Source of the DNA: Eutreptiella sp. 'Long Island Sound 2002'
Taxonomy: Eukaryota; Euglenozoa; Euglenophyceae; Eutreptiales; Eutreptiaceae
Assembly: GCA_964036045.1 (NCBI GenBank)
Contig: CAXIWF010000198.1
Location: forward strand, 22,001-86,000
Direction of reading: 5' to 3'
DNA: 64,000 nt
Shown here: piece by piece, positions 50,713 to 62,621 of the stretch
How positions within the stretch are numbered: position 1 is the stretch's first letter
Layout of the letters: each line of letters opens with the position of its first letter
Notes under the pieces: generated by a model
What the model was told of the DNA's origin: nothing
The model's input: only the letters and a program-made list of their open reading frames with translations
Database searches by the model: none
Made by a program: the position numbers and the translations under genes

Positions 50713-53430
50713 TATACGACATACTACTCCGCGAAACCACAGAGCGATGCCCGGGAGCCCGACTATATGTGTTCGTAGACGACATAGCTGTGCGTGCACC
50801 CACAAAGGAAGCACTGCTTCACACATTAGATACACTCCACGACGTGGCCTACACAATGGGGCTACGTTTCAATAAGGACAAAACTGAAGTGTACCACTGG
50901 GCGAAGGACTACGACCTAGCACCCATCACTTGGCAGCACCAGCTCATCCCTGTGCGTCCACCCATAATGACGTACCTGGGGCACGTGCTCGCCCACCCCA
51001 CACAAGAAGACACAGCATGGGACATGGTCACCACACAACTGCACCACGACATAGCGGCATATAGGATACTGCCGCTCAACGCCTACGAAAAGGTGACCAT
51101 CATAAACGCCGTCCTCATCCCCCGGTGGACTTACAAGGGGCTATTCCTTGGAAACAGGACTCGGATGGCGCACTGGGACGACATACTGCTGCAGTTCATC
51201 AGGGACACTCCCGGGATAGAACAGCAAATGAACAAACACCGGCTGACCACCAACCTCAGCCAAGGGGGACTTGGCCTCCGCCAGTTGTGGTGGTCCTACA
51301 TCACCCGGTGGGTCACAATCGGCCAACAAGAACTGCAGCACGCCGGCCCTACACAACAGCTCACCGCAACACAATATAAATACATTGACATTGTCCGAGC
51401 CCTAGGGGGCACGGTGGGTCAGCGTATATCCCAACCCAGGCAACGTCGACCCTTGTCCGCGGGACTTTATGACTCTGAGAGCTCAGAGGAGGACCAAGAG
51501 TCACATGCAGGGAAGACGCGGCCGGCAACCAACCGCCTAGACTACAGCTGGATGAACCCTCCAGATGAGCCAACCCCTGAGGAAATCCACGAGGTATGTC
51601 AGGCACTGCCCCACCAGCAGAAGATCCACGGGATCACCGTACACTACACGGGAGAACCCACCACCACCCGGTGGTACACAGACGGGTCGAAACGACACGG
51701 ACGAGCAGGAGGGGGCATTTACAACGGGACCTACCGCGCGGCCTTCCGGGTGCACGGGCCTCAACAGGTGTATCGGGCCGAGACGATCGCCTGCGCCTTG
51801 GCCTCCGAACTGGCTAAACCTGGAGACGACATTATACTCGACAACCAGAGTGTGGTGAAAGCCACACCTATAAAGCGCAAAGGAGTGGTCAAGGACCAGG
51901 ACTACCGTGACATAGGGTACCTCAACTCCTCCTCGAAACGACTGACGATACGATGGACCCCGGGACACCGTAATCTGACACAAGCCACCACGTATAAAGA
52001 CTACCAGGACATACAGGGGAACAACCACTCCGACGTCCTTGCCAATATGGGCGACAACCTGCCCATGGACTCCCAACAACCACAACCCCACGATATTGTC
52101 ATCACAGGACAAATCATGCCCACGCCTGCCAAGGCATGGATCATGCAGGTGCGTAGACAAAAACAAACACCAGACGTACACTGGGTGAGCTGGCTCCCCA
52201 TGAAACATTACAGACGGAACGCGTGGACACCCTGGTTGTGGGGGCAGGTGCGGTGGTGGGGAGTGGGTGCCCCCTGGGAACGAACACCCACCCTCTGCTC
52301 CCAGTGTGGCCAACAACACGGAGCATTAGTGCAGTCAAGACTGGCTTACTGTCCCGCCTGGAGCGGCTTCTGGGACCTGTGGCGCAAGAGCTAGGCTGAT
52401 TGGGCCCAATACACGTGCCAATGGCAGCGAACGGCCAACGACCAAGAACTATGGCTCTGTGCCAGACTGCTCGTACCACTTACTCTCATGGACGCTATAC
52501 CCACTACAGAACGGCATAAACTTCGGACAGAGGTGGGCCTGTTCCAGTTTCGCATGATACAATCTGTCCAAACTCTAAGACGCAAGTACGCCGACCCTAC
52601 GCCACAACAACCACCGTCGCCCCTGTGGTTAACCAAATACGTTGCTCAGGCACTTCCGGCGCGTGAAACACCACAAAACCTACGGAACCACGTCGGGGCA
52701 CCCATGTGGTGCGGCACGAAACGCAAACGTAAGACCGAGGTCGCGACGGCGGAACCCATCGACCCCGACCAATGGATACGTGATGCGCGCGACGCAGGCG
52801 ACGATGAGGCAGTGGCGTGGTTCGCAACACGAACAACTAACACAGCGCAAGACGAACACACTAAGAAACGTCAGCGTCTCAGCGTTGACACACAGCGATG
52901 GAAACAGTACAGCAAGACAGCAAACAGGTTGGCACAAGAGCACGCACAGCAAACACACGACATATACCGCACAGCATACGCCGCTGCGGTGGCAAGGCAA
53001 CACCTGCGCACCCTGCACACGTACTACACCGACGCACTAACGGCTAAAACAGACTACCACGGGCTCGTCACCAAACTGGTCAAGGAACAGATGCAGGCGC
53101 AACAACTGCAGGACACACACGCACACCTGTGCCGGATACGTAGGCAATGGTATGAACAAGCAAAGTATGACACAGGGTTATGGTATGCAGATGCAAAAAT
53201 GCTGCTGCTGACCAGCGACTGATACCAGAGGCTGAGTGCTGGCACCGAAAAACTACTTGACCTGTACCAACGACAGGCAACCTACGTGTGGCGCCAACAG
53301 AAATACCTGACAAACATGACACACTGCTACCACGACGCCTGCAAACATAAAACAGCACACTACTGGCAAACAACACGACCAGCCCGACAGACAATATACC
53401 TGATACGGAAGCGGCCGCGTGAACTGTGGG
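50713..53430 (+). pseudogene. LINE second half of RT, RNase H and C-terminal region
   Basis: Continues the RT from TIYDILLRETTERC into YVFVDDIAV (catalytic YVDD-type box), then GLRFNKDKTEVYHW and MTYLGHVL. RNase H follows with WYTDGSKRHGRAGGG, YRAETIACAL, LDNQSVVKA and GNNHSDVLANM, giving a full D-E-D-D set. A CSQCGQQHG...C cluster comes just before TAG 52392-52394. The same frame resumes (ADWAQYTCQW) and runs through a Gln/Thr-rich helical segment to TGA 53220-53222. It then continues recognisably (YQRLSAGTEKLLDLYQRQ) to about 53430. Confidence 0.88.
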
Positions 53431-53530
53431 TGACTGGGTGGGTGGGTGTGTGGGTGGGTGGGTGAGTGGGTGACTGGGTGGGTGGGTGGATGGTTGGCGT
53501 AGTTAGTGAGCGGGTGGGTGAGAGACCGAG
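53430..53530. repeat. GGGTGGGTGACT-type microsatellite at the LINE 3' end
   Basis: GGGTGGGTG with interspersed GACT and GAGT steps, directly following the last LINE-like codons. Simple-repeat tails are common at LINE 3' ends, so it may belong to the element. Confidence 0.85.
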
Positions 53531-53540
53531 GGGGTGAGTG

Positions 53541-54554
53541 CATGCCCCCCCTTCCCTTCCCCCCGTACAGTCCCGGCACCAAAAGGGGGACTGGACACTC
53601 CGTCACCGTCGCCAGTTTCCCCGGCTCTTCATGATCCGCCGGGAGACACGCCCGGGGCACTCTGCACTCCGCACGCCGCACACCGCGTCTTCGTTTGATG
53701 TCCAAGGGGGCCATTTCTTGGGGTGGTTTGCCACTTGCCACCAAAACCGCACATCACTTGGGGGACCTCCTTGGGAAAAGTGGTTTTGAGCCTTTATTTG
53801 GTCTCACAATGGCCGCACCCGGGGGGGGGGGGGGGGTTGGCAGGTGCGAAATTCGGAACGGCGAAATGTGGCACAGCCAAATTGTACCACATTTGGCCGT
53901 GGTATTTAAGGACTGAAGCGACGTTCTTCCCTTTACCAGATCTATGCACATTTTCTCTCCATTACAATCCAGGGCACTGGGAACCTGTTTTGGCGAAAAA
54001 GGATTTTACTTTGAACCCCATTTCACAGATGATTCACAACGTAAGCAGTTGGCTGAGTTGTTAAGGTACTACGCTGTCGAACTACAACTCCTGCGTTCAA
54101 TCCCCAGTGGGCCCACTTTTTTGGACAAATTGTACCACATTTTTCCATGGCATCTAAGATTTTGTACCAAACTTACCCCTCACCGAATCCTGCCTTCCCG
54201 CACCAACCCCCCCCCCCTCCCCCGGTATTCCAAGTCGCGGGCGAGAAACGGGTCAAATGCACCTCAAAACAGCCTCCCACCGCCTGCAGCCCATAAGCCC
54301 AACAATAGGGAGGACTGCCAGCCCCCCAAGCGGCTTGCTCTGAAGGGGGGACTTCCGGCACCGGCCCAAAGACCCTGACGGTACACCCGTACTGCCCTTG
54401 AGCACAAAAGGCCCCTCCTCAAATATGGTCTTCCCCCGCGGCATGCGCATGTCCCAATACCGTGAGGCAAGGCCTGAGCACCCCACGGGGTTTTGAATCA
54501 GTCCTCAAAGAAACACGCTTCTGACCCTGTTTTGACCCCTTTGGGTTGGTCCCA
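53541..54554. other. Unassigned
   Basis: Poly-G at 53821-53836 and poly-C near 54210. Frames at 53723-54064 and 53944-54378 have no motif. Confidence 0.5.
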
Positions 54555-54770
54555 AATGACAGGGGGCGCACCGTGCGCTGTGCGAAAAGGCGGCTGTTTT
54601 CCACCCCCGGTAGCCACGGGTCCCAGGGTCCTGAACCCCGCACCCCCGATGCTGTTTTGAATGGATCATGCATGCCTCTGTAGGTGGGTGGTTTTCAGGG
54701 GTGTTCCCGGGATAAACAACGTAATGATTGGCGCTGTGTGCGTGCTGTGCGAAAACGCCCCCTCAGTCGA
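54555..54770. repeat. Dispersed repeat family B, copy 3
   Basis: GGGCGCACCGTGCGCTGTGC, CGAAAAGGCGGCTGTTTTCC, then TTTTGAATGGATCATGCATG and GTTCCCGGGATAAACAACGT, ending GCTGTGCGAAAACGCCCCC. This appears to be the most complete copy. Confidence 0.85.
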
Positions 54771-55009
54771 GGCCTGTTTGGAAACCTGCCTCGGTCAACG
54801 TGGGTGAAAGCCAGGTCAAAAGGGCGCAAAGAGCCCTTGTCTGAGCACCCCACGTGGTCCATCAGCTATCGCCGAGATCGCAAGGATTATTGTTGACCAA
54901 CATGTGACCTGTCAGGATGGTGTCTTGTTGTGGATGATGCTCTAGAGATCACGGATGATGTTTTTGTGTGCCAACTATGTTGCCTTTGGCATGCATCTGT
55001 GAGTGAGAC
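54771..55009. other. Unassigned
   Basis: Nothing recognised. Confidence 0.5.
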
Positions 55010-55565
55010 GGAGAGAGGTTGTTAGATCAAGCGCAGGCGCAGACACCATACACCCCCCCTTTTTGGGGGTCGTTCGCGTAGCATACCCCAAGGCATGATA
55101 TTGGATGTCTAACCCCTTGTAAAATCATTATTTTGCCCGACAAAACGATCCCCCAATGGATTTTTTTTATTTTTGAGGCCTCTATGCCCCTGAAACTGAA
55201 TACCAGAATTTTGGGGGGGGGTCAAAAGTTTGTATTTTGAGGGATTCGAACCAAGGTCGGGTAAAAAAAAATTGGCCGCTCGGGCGCGTGCCGGCGGCTG
55301 CCACCCGGGGTTCGAATCGGCGCAAGACCGGTTCTACAGCCAGTGTTCTACCACTGGACCACTATTTGCTTCTGTTGACCAGTGGTTTCCCACTGTTTGT
55401 AGCTGTAGTTTGCCACTGGAAAAAGCCAAACTGTGTGTTTCTGCCTGCCTGTCTGCCTGCCTGCTTGCCCGACTGACTGCCTGACTGACTGCTTGCCTGG
55501 CTGACTGACTGATTGGTTGACTGTCAGCCTCTCTTCGAGGTGCCTTGCCGAAGGCAATCGAATTT
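55010..55565. mobile_element. tRNA-like TIR element, copy 2
   Basis: GAGAGGTTGTTAGATCAAGC at the left and CCTCTCTTCGAGGTG with GCCGAAGGCAAT at the right match 16861-17465. One tRNA-like module on the minus strand (55372-55290) has TGGTCCAGTGGTAGAA (A-box-like) and GATTCGAACCCC (B-box-like). The plus-strand module and GC palindrome of copy 1 are missing. A CTGCCTGCCTGACTGACTG tract fills 55440-55520. Confidence 0.75.
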
Positions 55566-56140
55566 ATCCAAGTGTGTGCATGCAACAACCTTCACTACTG
55601 TGCACCTCTCTTGACACACCCTTGTAATATCCCTCAAATTTTGCCGAATTCAATCCCAGATATCAGCCACCAAGATTTCTGCAGAAAGTCGATTACCATG
55701 ACGGAAATCTGTTTCTTCCGGTTTCGGTTGCTTGCTTGCTTGCTTGCTGGTGGTGGTTAGTGCTGCTGCTGCCACTTGCTGATGCTACTACCTACCAAAA
55801 GGGGTAGCCCCATCCTACACCCTATCACACATTGTACACCGCACACCCCACCTGGTCACAGCCGAACCTTCTTGGGCTGCCTAGACATGTCACTGTTTCC
55901 TGGTCATGCTCTTGGTTTGGACATGGCTTTATCACAGAGGAGTCAGCGAGTCTGCATCACCCTTTTCCGTGACTATCCGGAGGAGCGGGCGGAGAGGGGG
56001 CAGGCATCAAGCAGACAAACAGAGAAAGTATTCAACTGTTGTGGCTTCGGCAATTCCACATTTAATCCTGACTTGCCTTACGGTGGATTCATTCCCGTTG
56101 TATGAGTGAGAGGTTAGAGGGAGGGCGAAAGATAGAAGAG
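55566..56140. other. Unassigned
   Basis: GCTTGCTTGCTTGCTGGTGG tract near 55730. No gene is supported. Confidence 0.5.
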
Positions 56141-56157
56141 GCACATGGGGGTACGCC

Positions 56158-56640
56158 AAACTGCATTTTGCCATCCCCAAAGCGAGTACTATCATTTTGC
56201 CGACCCCCCAAGTGATAAATGTCATTTTGCCATCCCAAAAGTGATAAATGTCATTTTGCCATCCCAAAAGTGATAAATGTCATTTTGCCATCCCAAAAGT
56301 GATAAATGTCATTTTGCCATCCCAAAAGTGACAACTGTCACTTTGCCGGCCCCCCAAGTGATAAATGTCATTTTGCCATCCCAAAAGTGACAACTGTCAC
56401 TTTGCCGGCCCCCCAAGTGATAAATGTCATTTTGCCATCCCAAAAGTGATAAATGTCATTTTGCCATCCCAAAAGTGATAAATGTCATTTTGCCATCCCA
56501 AAAGTGATAAATGTCATTTTGCCATCCCAAAAGTGACAGATGTCATTTTGCCGGCCCCCAAAATGACAAGTGTCATTTTGCCGTTGCCCAAAGTGACAAT
56601 TCTCGTTTGCCATCCCTAAAGAGAGATTGCCATCCCCAAC
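56158..56640. repeat. 29-bp satellite (AAAGTGATAAATGTCATTTTGCCATCCC), homogeneous block
   Basis: At least fifteen units with a strict 29-bp period; neighbours differ at 0-4 positions. Two higher-order variants (CATCCCAAAAGTGA and CGGCCCCCCAAGTGA) alternate between 56330 and 56430, implying expansion by multi-unit duplication. GTGATAAATGTCA/TGACAACTGTCA within the unit is partly palindromic. Confidence 0.93.
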
Positions 56641-57740
56641 AATCATGACTGTCACTATGCCACGCCCAATTGGACAACTGTCGCTTTGCCACCCCCCAAA
56701 GTGGCAAGGGTCATTTTGTGGCCTCGAAGGAAGGCCCCAAAGCAAGAACTGTCACATTGGGGGAGCGTTAGCGCGCCGGGCATCTTTTTTTGACCATTCC
56801 CCACCCGTGCCTGTTTTTGCCCCCACCCCATCATCAAACAATTTGAGTACTTTCTTGCTGTGTCTAAGAATTGGGCCCATCCTTTGCACCCAGTTCCTGA
56901 CGATGGCAAGGGTGGTGGTTGGAAGTGGTGGGAGTGACATTTTGTGTTGTTGATCTCTCATATTTCGGCTTATGCAAGGTGCCTTGCAGGGAAGGTTTCC
57001 GGTCTAGTGCGGTCTACTTGGGGGACTTCCCCAGGTGAGGACCTGGGGCTAGAGATAAGATACTTAATACAGGTAAAGGTAGCGCGCCGGGCAAACATTC
57101 CCCCATTGTCACACACGAAGTGACAAATGCCATTTGGCCATCCCCCAAAGTGACGGATGGCATTTGGTCATCATGCGACAACTGTCTCTTTGCCGCCCCA
57201 CCAAAGTGACAACCGTCACTTTACAAGCCCCTGAAGGTGACCATAGTCTTTTTGCCGCCACCGAAGGAGACAAATGCCACTGTGCCACGCTCCAAAGCGA
57301 CGACTTTTACTTTGCTGGCCCGGCAGTCACAACCATTTCCTCGCTGTAGGCAAAGTGACAGCAATCGCCTTGGCACCCCCCAGAACTACCAATCGGCATT
57401 TTGCCACCCCCCATGCGAAGATTGTCAATTTGCTGCCCCGCCCCCAACATGACAACTGTCATTTTGCCGGACCTAACAGTGACAAGTGGCACTCTGCCAT
57501 CCCCCAAAGTGCAAGTCTCCCGTTGCGACCCCCAAAATGACGGTTATCATTGTGCCATCCCTGCAGCGATTTTGCCACCGACCAAAGTGACGACTGTCAG
57601 TTTGCTGCCCCCGAAAGTGACAGTGAAAGGGCACAGTTTTCTCTTTGTCACCTCCCAAAGTGGCTGTTGTCAGTCTGTCCCCTCCCCCGTCATTTTGCTG
57701 ACCCCCGTCACTTTGTAGTACCCAAAAGCGACAACAAATT
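56641..57740. repeat. 29-bp satellite, degenerate continuation
   Basis: The same AAAGTGACAACTGTCATTTTGCC core recurs irregularly with many substitutions through 56740. After a gap at 56750-57085 it resumes to 57740. Units keep the order CCCCAAAGTGAC, ACTGTCA, TTTTGCC. Confidence 0.8.
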
Positions 57741-58640
57741 GACAACAAGTCAGAACGGTAGGAGTGGAGCTTTGGCGGGGGGACATGGCGACAGAAACAC
57801 ACATTTGTTCAATGCATTTTCGCTCCAGCTGCCCCCCTGGTACAGACTTGAGAAGTGTGTGTGCACGGGATGCAGGACGCTCAGCATAGATATCGGAATC
57901 AAAGTTCGAATGGAATGTGTTTTCCCTGCAGGCGGGGCCTTGGTCTGGAATCAGGTAGGAACCCAGTGTTGATATGGCGAAGGCCAATTACTGATGAAGG
58001 ATGGCTGAATATGTTTACATGAAGAGCAAATTGCAATTACAGACGAAGGGCCATAGTCTTCCTGGTATACACTTGCGTTTCGTGCATTACTCACACAGGA
58101 CGCCCATACCTTGCAGGAACCCTTCATTCCAACTGCTTCTCGTTTTTCAGCATAGAATCTCTGTTTCAGGGAGGCCATCGTGGCGTGGCAGTTGCATCCC
58201 ACTGCATCCGCTGGTGACAGATTCGAAGGTTCAAATACACGTCCCACCGTTGCTGACGGCTTATGGAGTCTCCACACGGGACAATATATGTCGTAGTTTG
58301 CCTGCCACACAGAGCCGGTCCGTTCGACGGAGCACCTATGAGACACACGTAAGTCGGAGGGAAAAAATAAGAGCAAATTGCAATTACAGACGAAGGATCC
58401 ATCACATCATGAGAAAGGAAAAAGGGACACATGAATGTGGACATTTCATAGTGGGGGCTTGAATGTCGCGCCATGGACGTACGTGGTTGTGTTACACTTT
58501 TTCTTGGGTGGTGCCTCTGATGAATGGTATTTTACTTTCACCCTTTCACATTCCACTGGTGGCTTCTCCCTTGGTTTTTCCAATGCAATTTCTCCGTAGC
58601 CCATTTCTTCGCTCGCATGACCCTATCCCCCCAATTACGC
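57741..58640. other. Unassigned, with a short direct repeat
   Basis: AGAGCAAATTGCAATTACAG plus ACGAAGG occurs at 58003 and 58370. Frames of ~140 codons on both strands have no motif. Confidence 0.5.
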
Positions 58641-59160
58641 TGTCATGGATTCCGATACATTCACTGCAACAGCCATTCCATCCTTTCTATGTTTGCCTGA
58701 AGATGTTGACTCGAAGTAAGAGAACGTTCAAGCGTGGAAGGCTGAGGGCTGTTTATCAGGATGTCATCAACGAATGCAAAAATAGAGAAGGGAAAAGTCG
58801 TTTGAAATCTTTGATTCGACATGAAGCAAGACGGTGTTTCTTTGTGATTATGATTGAGGAGCAAAGGCGATAGCGGGCAACCTTGCCTGAGACCATGTTT
58901 CTGGGCATTCAGTCCATGAACTGCGCCGGTGATCAACGGTTGTTCCACTGTGAAGGTGTAGAGGCACTTGATTGAAGAAATGAAAAGGGCCGGGTCGTTG
59001 GTACACTGAAAAGGGATTTCATTGGGATGCTGTTGAGTGCTTTTTCGAACTCTATGTACCAACGCATTTGGACTTTTTTTTTGGATGTTTGTGGGTGAGG
59101 GTTTTCAAGTGTAGCATGATCGCTGGTCGTGAAGCCAGGCCCATTGTTGGTCATTCTCGT
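58640..59160 (-). pseudogene. Reverse transcriptase relic (non-LTR type)
   Basis: Two minus-strand frames each hold parts of one RT. From 59154 the frame carries VQMRWYIEFEKALNSI (motif A-like). The other carries LFISSIKCLYTFTVEQPLITG, then KHGLRQGCPLSPLL (motif B) and FSIFAFVDDILI (the catalytic FVDD box). A frameshift lies near 59000 and the ends are missing. It is not closely similar to the LINE at 48.6-53.5 kb. Confidence 0.8.
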
Positions 59161-60122
59161 CTGGTGTCAATGTGTGGCCACCGGCGGGTGCCATTTCCTT
59201 GTGTGTCGTTGGTAGGGGATGGACGCAACACTCTCTGATACCGTGCCATCAATGCTTCTGCTACCTCAGTTCATGTGCTGTCACAGTCATTCGCCCCACC
59301 AAGTGGAGCTGGGTTTGTACACATACAACACGAAGATGGTTGTTTGATGTGCAGACTGAGTTTCGGGGGGGGGGAGGGGGAGGCGAGCAGTGAAGAAGGA
59401 GTCTCAAGCGGCGTGCCTGCCATACTGCAGGATGGTCCGCTTTGTGATAACCGTATGAGCCCTCCATAACAGTTTTGACAGGGTACTGCATTCTACCGCA
59501 GCCAAAGGCGCCTATGGCAATGTCACCTTAAAATTGTAGTTCTCTGTGATGCTGCCTTCCAACTTTTGTATGGTGGTTCTGTACCCTAAAGACAGTGGGG
59601 GCATAGGGCAGACAATCGTGAAGGTTGAGAAATCGATTGAGGCCACCTCAGTTTTGGGGACAAAGAGCAGAATCCATTCACCTATTCAATGCGGATGTGT
59701 ACATGGATGTGGAGGTGTATGTGTACAGGGGGGGCGGGAACAACTTTGCGGCGGGATTATTTCGCCATGGGATATTTCGCAGCGGGTTTATTTCGCATGC
59801 AGTCTTGAATTTGCTGTGGGAAATTTCGCACCCACATGCTGTGAGCCGACCTTTGGTTGGTGGTGGTTGCTGTTATTTGCTGATGCTTTGCAGATGAGTC
59901 CCAGAGGGTTGTTGTTCCTTCCTGATGAGTTGCTGGTTGCTGGTTGTTGTTACTTCATGGGGGTTGTTGTTATTTTGTGGTGGTTGCTGGTGTTTTCCAG
60001 ATGCATTGTTTTTACCGTTCCATCCCTGCAAGGCACAATACTCTGCACTTATAGCAAATGTATTAAAACGTCGCATCAACCCCCGTTCGAGGAAAGCCAT
60101 ACCCGACGCTCCGGCCGCACAC
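59161..60122. other. Unassigned; may hold the next intron of the coiled-coil gene
   Basis: GTTGTTGTTACTTCATGGGGG and TGGTGGTTGCTG-rich tracts (59860-60000), poly-G near 59368. I could not find a following exon of the coiled-coil gene with confidence. Confidence 0.4.
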
Positions 60123-60402
60123 CTTCGATCTCATTTTTCAAGGACACGATCTGCCCTTTGTATGTGTTGCTGCGCTCGAAGTTGTCCCGGTCCTTCTTGG
60201 CATGCTCCTCCGTCAGCTTCCCCACCTGCTCCTCAAGCTGCTGCTTCTCCTCCGACAGCATCGCCCGGGCCTGCTCCCCAATGTCCACCTCGTGCCGGTG
60301 CTGCGCCGCCCCCTCGTCCACCTCCCGCTTCAGGCGCTCCGTGTCCGCCAGCATCGCTACCTCCCGCTCCTCCTTCTCCTTCTGCAGCTTCTCCAGCTCC
60401 TC
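60123..60402 (-). CDS. Coiled-coil protein gene, exon C
   Basis: Entered after CGGCCCCTTCAG and left at GAAG before GTGTGCGG, phase 0 in and phase 1 out. Reads EELEKLQKEKEEREVAMLAD through TERLKREVDEGAAQHRHEVD to YKGQIVSLKNEIE. This is continuous heptad-type coil with no Pro and almost no Gly until the splice point. It is the same protein as exons at 61599-61928 and 62622-62867. Long coiled-coil proteins of this kind include many ciliary/basal-body components, but I cannot assign a family. The gene must continue to lower coordinates. Confidence 0.75.
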
Positions 60403-61598
60403 CTGAAGGGGCCGAGGAGCGGGGCCATGGACGCTGAGTGGCAGGGCAGTGGGTTGGGGGTTGGGGGTTGATCCCAGGACGGGTCGGATCTGTGCCGAGT
60501 GCATGAGGGCGACAAGTACAAGTACAGTACGTAAGCGATGATGATGAAATATAGTGATATAGTGATATGATGAAATATACAGGGCCCCTGATTACCCGCT
60601 CACGGTGGCACCTCAGTTACCCGCTCAACTTCCCGCTCTGACAGGGAAAATGGGGGGAAATGGGGGAAAATGGGGGGAAATGGGGGAAAATGGGGGACTG
60701 TACCTGTCAGTTGCCCACCAACCGCATCCTACCCACTCCAACTGCGGCTGCAACGGTTTTGCAACCGCCGCCTCCTGCCCCCCAACCGCTTTCCCAACCG
60801 TCGCCGGTTGGTTTGACAAGTGTTTGCCACTGTGCCCTGTGGCCGCCCCCTCTTCGAACGCAGGCCGAGGGGAGGGGTGCCTCTACAGTCACTGTCACTC
60901 CGCCCAACCTCAAATGCGTTCTAATAGTGTTTCAATGACGTTTGCTGCAACAGAACCGTCATCAGAAAGTTGAACACAGAACGCGGGAGGGAGCGGTGGA
61001 GGAGTGGCAGAGGGGGCATGAGTGTGGCAATGGACGGCGGCGGGGGGCGATTGACGGACGCTGGGCCGCGTGGACCCGGGCCTCTACCGGGTCTGGGAGC
61101 CGGGGCGCAGGGGGACGGGGGTACAACTCCCGGGCCTCTCCCGGGGCCGGTAGTGTGGCAGCAAAGCAACGGGTCGTGAGATAAAAGTGTGGCGGCTCCA
61201 CGGATCCGGCAGAGACCCGGTCCTCGTACTACCGCCCCCTCCGCCCCTGCTCCCGGCCCCGGTAGGGGCCCGGTCGTTGGAGCCCCCTACCCTCTCCGCC
61301 CCCAACCCCATCAGCGTCCTGTTGGGAGGGGGCTGAGGACCCCCCTTGCCAGGGATGCATTAGAAGGGAAGGCACCTCAGAGGCAGCCCCAGCAGCCGTT
61401 AGATAAGCGGTTGGAGGAGGTTGTCAAAGCGGTTGCGGGCGGTTACTGTCGGTTACAAATGGCCGTTGAAGCTGGCACTTGGCGTCAGGGAGACAGTGGC
61501 TGGGCATAGGCTGGGCGCCCTCGAGGGGGGGGGGCGGTACCTCCCCCCCTTCCAATGCATCCCTGCCCCTTGCCCCCCCCCTCTCCCGCACCCCGCAC
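60403..61598 (-). other. Intron between coiled-coil exons B and C
   Basis: 1,196 bp, GT-AG on the minus strand. Holds a GGGGGAAAAT tract (60645-60695) like that at 46.7 kb, GTCCCGGCC-rich stretches and many spurious frames. Confidence 0.75.
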
Positions 61599-61928
61599 CT
61601 GCAGGAAGGCGTTGCGCGTGCGCAGGGTCTCCTTCTCGGTGTTCAGCTCGATGCTGTTCTGGATGTACTCCTTGTCCCGCTTCTCACTCATGAGCGCCCG
61701 GTGCGCACTGTCCTTCTGCAGCGCCTCCAGTTCAGTGTTCAGGAGCGTCACCTGCTCAAAGAACTCGTGTTCGCGTTTGGCCGCCACCGCCCGATCGGCG
61801 CTCAGCTGCCCCTTCAGTTCCTCAATCTCCACCGCCAGCTCCCGCTGCGCTTCCATGGCCTCTTTCTCAGTCTGCTGGAGCTGCTGCTGCTGCTGCTCGT
61901 GCTTCTTCAAGCCACTCTCCACCTCCGC
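61599..61928 (-). CDS. Coiled-coil protein gene, exon B
   Basis: 330 nt (110 codons), phase 0 at both ends. The acceptor is CCGTCACAG and the donor is GTGCGG after CTGCAG. Reads AEVESGLKKHEQQQQQLQQT, then ELAVEIEELKGQLSADRAVA and FFEQVTLLNTELEALQKDSA, ending LRTRNAFLQ. A CAG-like Gln stretch (five Gln) is present. The whole exon is predicted coiled coil. It joins exon A (EEITLLK) and exon C (EELEKLQ) in register. Confidence 0.82.
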
Positions 61929-62621
61929 CTGTGACGGTGTGACGTCGCAGGTGCCCACTGAGTGCAATCGGCGAAGCCCAAAGCACGCGGAACCCATGGG
62001 CCGCTTTGAAGGAAATGCGGTTCTGAAAGGAATTTGGGCCGCATTGAAAAGAATTTGGGCCCTTTCGAAAAAAGGTTGGGCCTTGTTGAAATCTGGGGCA
62101 TTTCGACAAAAATGCAAGGGCGGTTTGTGTGCCCACTTTGAGAAATTTGGTGCATGGTGACAAATCAACACAACACAGCACGACACAACACGATGCACCA
62201 CAGCACAGCACAGCACAGCACAGCACAGCACAGCACAGCACAGCACAGCACAGCACAGCACAGCACAGCACAGCACAGCACAGCACAGCACAGCACAGCA
62301 CAGCACAGCACAGCACAGCACAGCACAGCACTGCACAGCACAGCGCAGCGCAGAGCACCGCACCGCACCGCACCGCACCGCACCGCACCGCACCGCACCG
62401 CACCGCACAGCACCGCACAGCACAGCACAGCACAGCACAGCACAGCACAGCACAGCACAGCACAACACAACACAACACAGCACAGCACAGCACAGCACGA
62501 CGGCACACAACAAAAAGAAATCATAAACATCACCGCACAACACAGCACAACAAACAGCATTGCAACACGCAGGAATGAGGATCAGGCCACAGGTCCCACA
62601 CAAACCCCAGCACCCGTGAAC
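61929..62621 (-). other. Intron between coiled-coil exons A and B
   Basis: 693 bp, GT-AG on the minus strand. Nearly half is the AGCAC pentanucleotide satellite. A small tandem of AAATGC/AATTTGGGCC units (62005-62110, period ~25) lies near the 3' splice site. Confidence 0.8.
62160..62510. repeat. AGCAC pentanucleotide satellite
   Basis: About 70 units of CAGCA. An inner block of CCGCA units (~62355-62410) and an AACAC block near 62462-62478 mark sub-expansions. A period of five leaves all frames open on both strands (STAQHSTAQH or CAVLCCAVLC), so the long frames here are artefacts. Confidence 0.97.

Larger units (their letters stand above)
48558..53540 (+). mobile_element. Non-LTR retrotransposon (LINE) with EN, RT and RNase H, decayed
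   Basis: A ~4.9-kb element in repeat family B. Order: a 5' segment with GDVHPNPG, an APE-type endonuclease, RT, RNase H, a C/H cluster, a long C-terminal region and a terminal GGGTGGGTGACT repeat at 53430-53530. RNase H downstream of RT is typical of I/Tad/R1-like and some plant L1-like clades. The coding frame is interrupted by TGA 48757-48759, TAG 48898-48900, one frameshift near 50700-50750, TAG 52392-52394 and TGA 53220-53222. It is otherwise well preserved, so it died fairly recently. Confidence 0.93.
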
